Position numbers and translations under genes: made by a program
Shown: piece after piece, positions 61,989 through 64,000 of the stretch
Layout of the letters: the number at the start of each line of letters is the position of its first letter
Numbering within the stretch: the first letter of the stretch is position 1
Notes under the pieces: model-generated
Told to the model about the DNA's origin: nothing
Seen by the model: only the letters and a program-made list of their open reading frames with translations
Databases searched by the model: none
Origin: Microcebus murinus
Taxonomy: Eukaryota > Chordata > Mammalia > Primates > Cheirogaleidae
Assembly: GCF_040939455.1 (NCBI RefSeq)
Contig: NC_134106.1
Location: 87,923,001-87,987,000, forward strand
DNA: 64,000 nt
Reading direction: 5' to 3'

Positions 61989-64000
61989 GAACAATGTACT
62001 ATTAGGATTGGATGGAAATATAAAAAACAAATCATAACTTTAGAAGGGAAATTCAAAATACATTCTTTTTAGCTTTGTCCATAAAACAGTCCCTCCTTAC
62101 CCCAATTATTCACAGAAACACTCATATTCTTGTCTCTAACACTAATTTCCCATGTGAGAAGCCAGAGTTCCTTAGAAAAGTAGCTGATTCAATGTCTGGG
62201 TTGAAAGGGAAAAAATGAGCCTGTAAAATTCGGTTGTACCAGAAAGCAAAATTTTTTCACAATTAATGTGGTCATATCTAAATGATATATAAATCCTAAT
62301 TTGGGGTGAGCTTCTACTGACCAAGGTGAGGCAGTTGGGCCTCAAAAGAATATTGGCAGAGATTAATATACAGTCAATCTGATAATTCATAAATCCATAT
62401 GATACACAAAAGAAAAACACACTGGCATAAAGGTCTTTGGGTGAAGGTGAATAGAAGATGAATGTTATCTTTTTGGGTTTTCTATTGAAAATAGGTTGCT
62501 GTTATTGACTCATTCATTTTGTCAATGAAAAATAAAGAAACTGGTAAGTGTACATTTGACATTTCGACAGCATCTTTTTTTCAGAATCATTGGAAACATC
62601 AATAGAATTATCTCGTACACTGTGATCCCATCAGGTAAAGGCACATAGCATATCCAAAATTTACATTGAAATAATTTTAAGTATCTTCTAAGCATTGTGT
62701 CATCTTCCTCTAAGTTTAAACATTTATTAATAGAATTAAAAGAAGGACAATATTTACATGTATGTGTATGTAGAATCTTGGGTGGGAGCTGCAGCTTTTT
62801 ATTAATTGAATAATTAGATAATCTACTTAACTTGAATTTAGGAAAGGAAATACTCTCCTCTTGAAATAATGAAATTTGATGTAATAACCTTAAACTAGCT
62901 TCCAGATTAAAGTATCTGTTAGTAGACAATGCTATATAAAAAAGAGGGGTTTTAAGGACCTGGAGGTCTTTCCAATGGTGCTAATGAAGGTGTAGATTAC
63001 AGGTTCAATAACTGTGAAGTCAGCCCTTGATGATTTCAGAGCTTTCTCAGCTGTTCCTTTTAGCATCTGTCTCCACACATTGTTGTCATTCTCAAACGCT
63101 GACTTCTATGCCAAATTTATTTCAGTTTAAATGAGAGCTTCCAGGCCAACACCAGACTGTACAGCAGCCCAGCTGGAGCTCTGTGTCTATGCAAAGGAAT
63201 TTTGTGGAAAGGACTGCTTCACACTCAGACAGACTCCACTCTCTGAATTTTCTTGTTGATCCCTGTGGGATACACCTAACACATTGCAGCTAATGTTGCG
63301 TTTTGATTTAGAAATCCACAAACAAGCCACAGCCACATCAAAATTGCCACTGAAGCAAGGTGGGCCAAACTCTTCTATGAATAAAAGATGTCACTTAAAA
63401 TCCCACAGGTCTAGAACAAAACCCCAGATGTTTACCCCAGTGAGGAAACTTTAGCCTAGAGGAGAAAATATGAGTTACCCTGTAGTACCCAATGGAAACC
63501 ACAAATGCATCCTGAAAAACTGTGTGGGAGAAGAGAAATAACTCTGGGACTATTGATGTGAAATGGAAAATCACTAATTCTAAGATTCCTAAGCCTTTAT
63601 CTTGTTACCAGCTCTGTTTAAGTCATACCCAAGATGTATTTCTGAATAAATATTGTGACTCTCTTTATTTCATAAGTGTATCTTCATCTTCTTTCAGTTG
63701 TAAAATTTATGTTTTTTTCTGTAATTCCTTTTGTTTTTAAATCATAAAATTAAAAATCTCTTCAAATAGCATATTTTAACTTCTTTACTATTTCTCCTCC
63801 AATACCTCTTTTCAAAGTATGTACTAGAACAGGTTTTTAAACATATATTATAAGCTTTTTGAAGTTTATTTACTAATGAGTACAAGAACCTGTGGATCTT
63901 CAAGCCATACCTGGAGAAAGAAAGGGGAGGTATATTCAGTTGTACCCAGTTCTAAAAATAAACCATAAAATTGATGACTTAGAAACTGAGGGGGAGATAA
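61989..64000. other. Stretch without recognised gene
   Basis: Largely unique. A 135-codon minus frame at 62522-62929 has no recognisable family. 62940-63360 is balanced in composition and repeat-free, a possible conserved non-coding element. Confidence 0.4.

Noticed and set aside
62522..62929. 135-codon minus-strand gene
   Set aside because: No recognisable domain; Leu/Ile/Lys-rich translation of AT-rich DNA; no supporting signals.

Overview
The window looks like a gene-poor intergenic or deep intronic stretch of a strepsirrhine primate nuclear genome, most likely a lemur. The Alu elements carry the strepsirrhine-type long linker between the two arms (a TAGAAAGAAATTAATTGGCC segment followed by a TA-rich tail) and the right-arm signature GTTGCTGTGAGCTAGGCTGACGCC. 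Several young LINE-1 3' ends share a 3' UTR ending in a conserved CATTTGTACCCC block. The base composition is AT-rich, no CpG island is visible, and I recognise no intact host protein-coding gene. The longest open frame (175 codons) shows no domain or coding character.

Almost everything I can identify is a transposed element. From left to right: 0-10 kb holds a LINE-1 tail, MLT1 solo LTRs, MIRs, two Alus and a tRNA-half retroposon at 7.3 kb. 10-24 kb holds a Tigger/MER2 element inside an old LINE-1, MLT1 and MLT2-like LTRs, an AluJ-type element, a TG microsatellite and an MST LTR. 24-29.4 kb holds an ancient LINE-1 split by an LTR-like insert, MER5A, an Alu and a young 5'-truncated LINE-1. 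29.4-30.1 kb is an unusual coding-like patch on both strands that I cannot name. 30-44.5 kb holds a U6 pseudogene, more LINE-1 tails, MLT1/MST LTRs, hAT elements, L2 and two Alus. 44.5-47.4 kb is the largest repeat-poor block. 47.5-60 kb holds an MST LTR, old LINE-1s and two separate LINE-1 copies whose 5' parts are inverted. 60-64 kb is mostly unique AT-rich sequence with one hAT element and a 108-bp LINE-1 tail.

The value of the window is as a record of retrotransposition rather than as a gene cluster. LINE-1 machinery explains the Alus, the U6 copy, the tRNA-half insert, a micro-insert of about 31 bp inside one LINE-1, and the two twin-primed LINE-1s. Nesting gives relative ages: Alu inside inverted LINE-1, MLT1 LTR inside MIR, Tigger inside old LINE-1, and an LTR-like insert inside ancient LINE-1. 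All family names are from reading the sequence against remembered consensus patterns; no database was searched.
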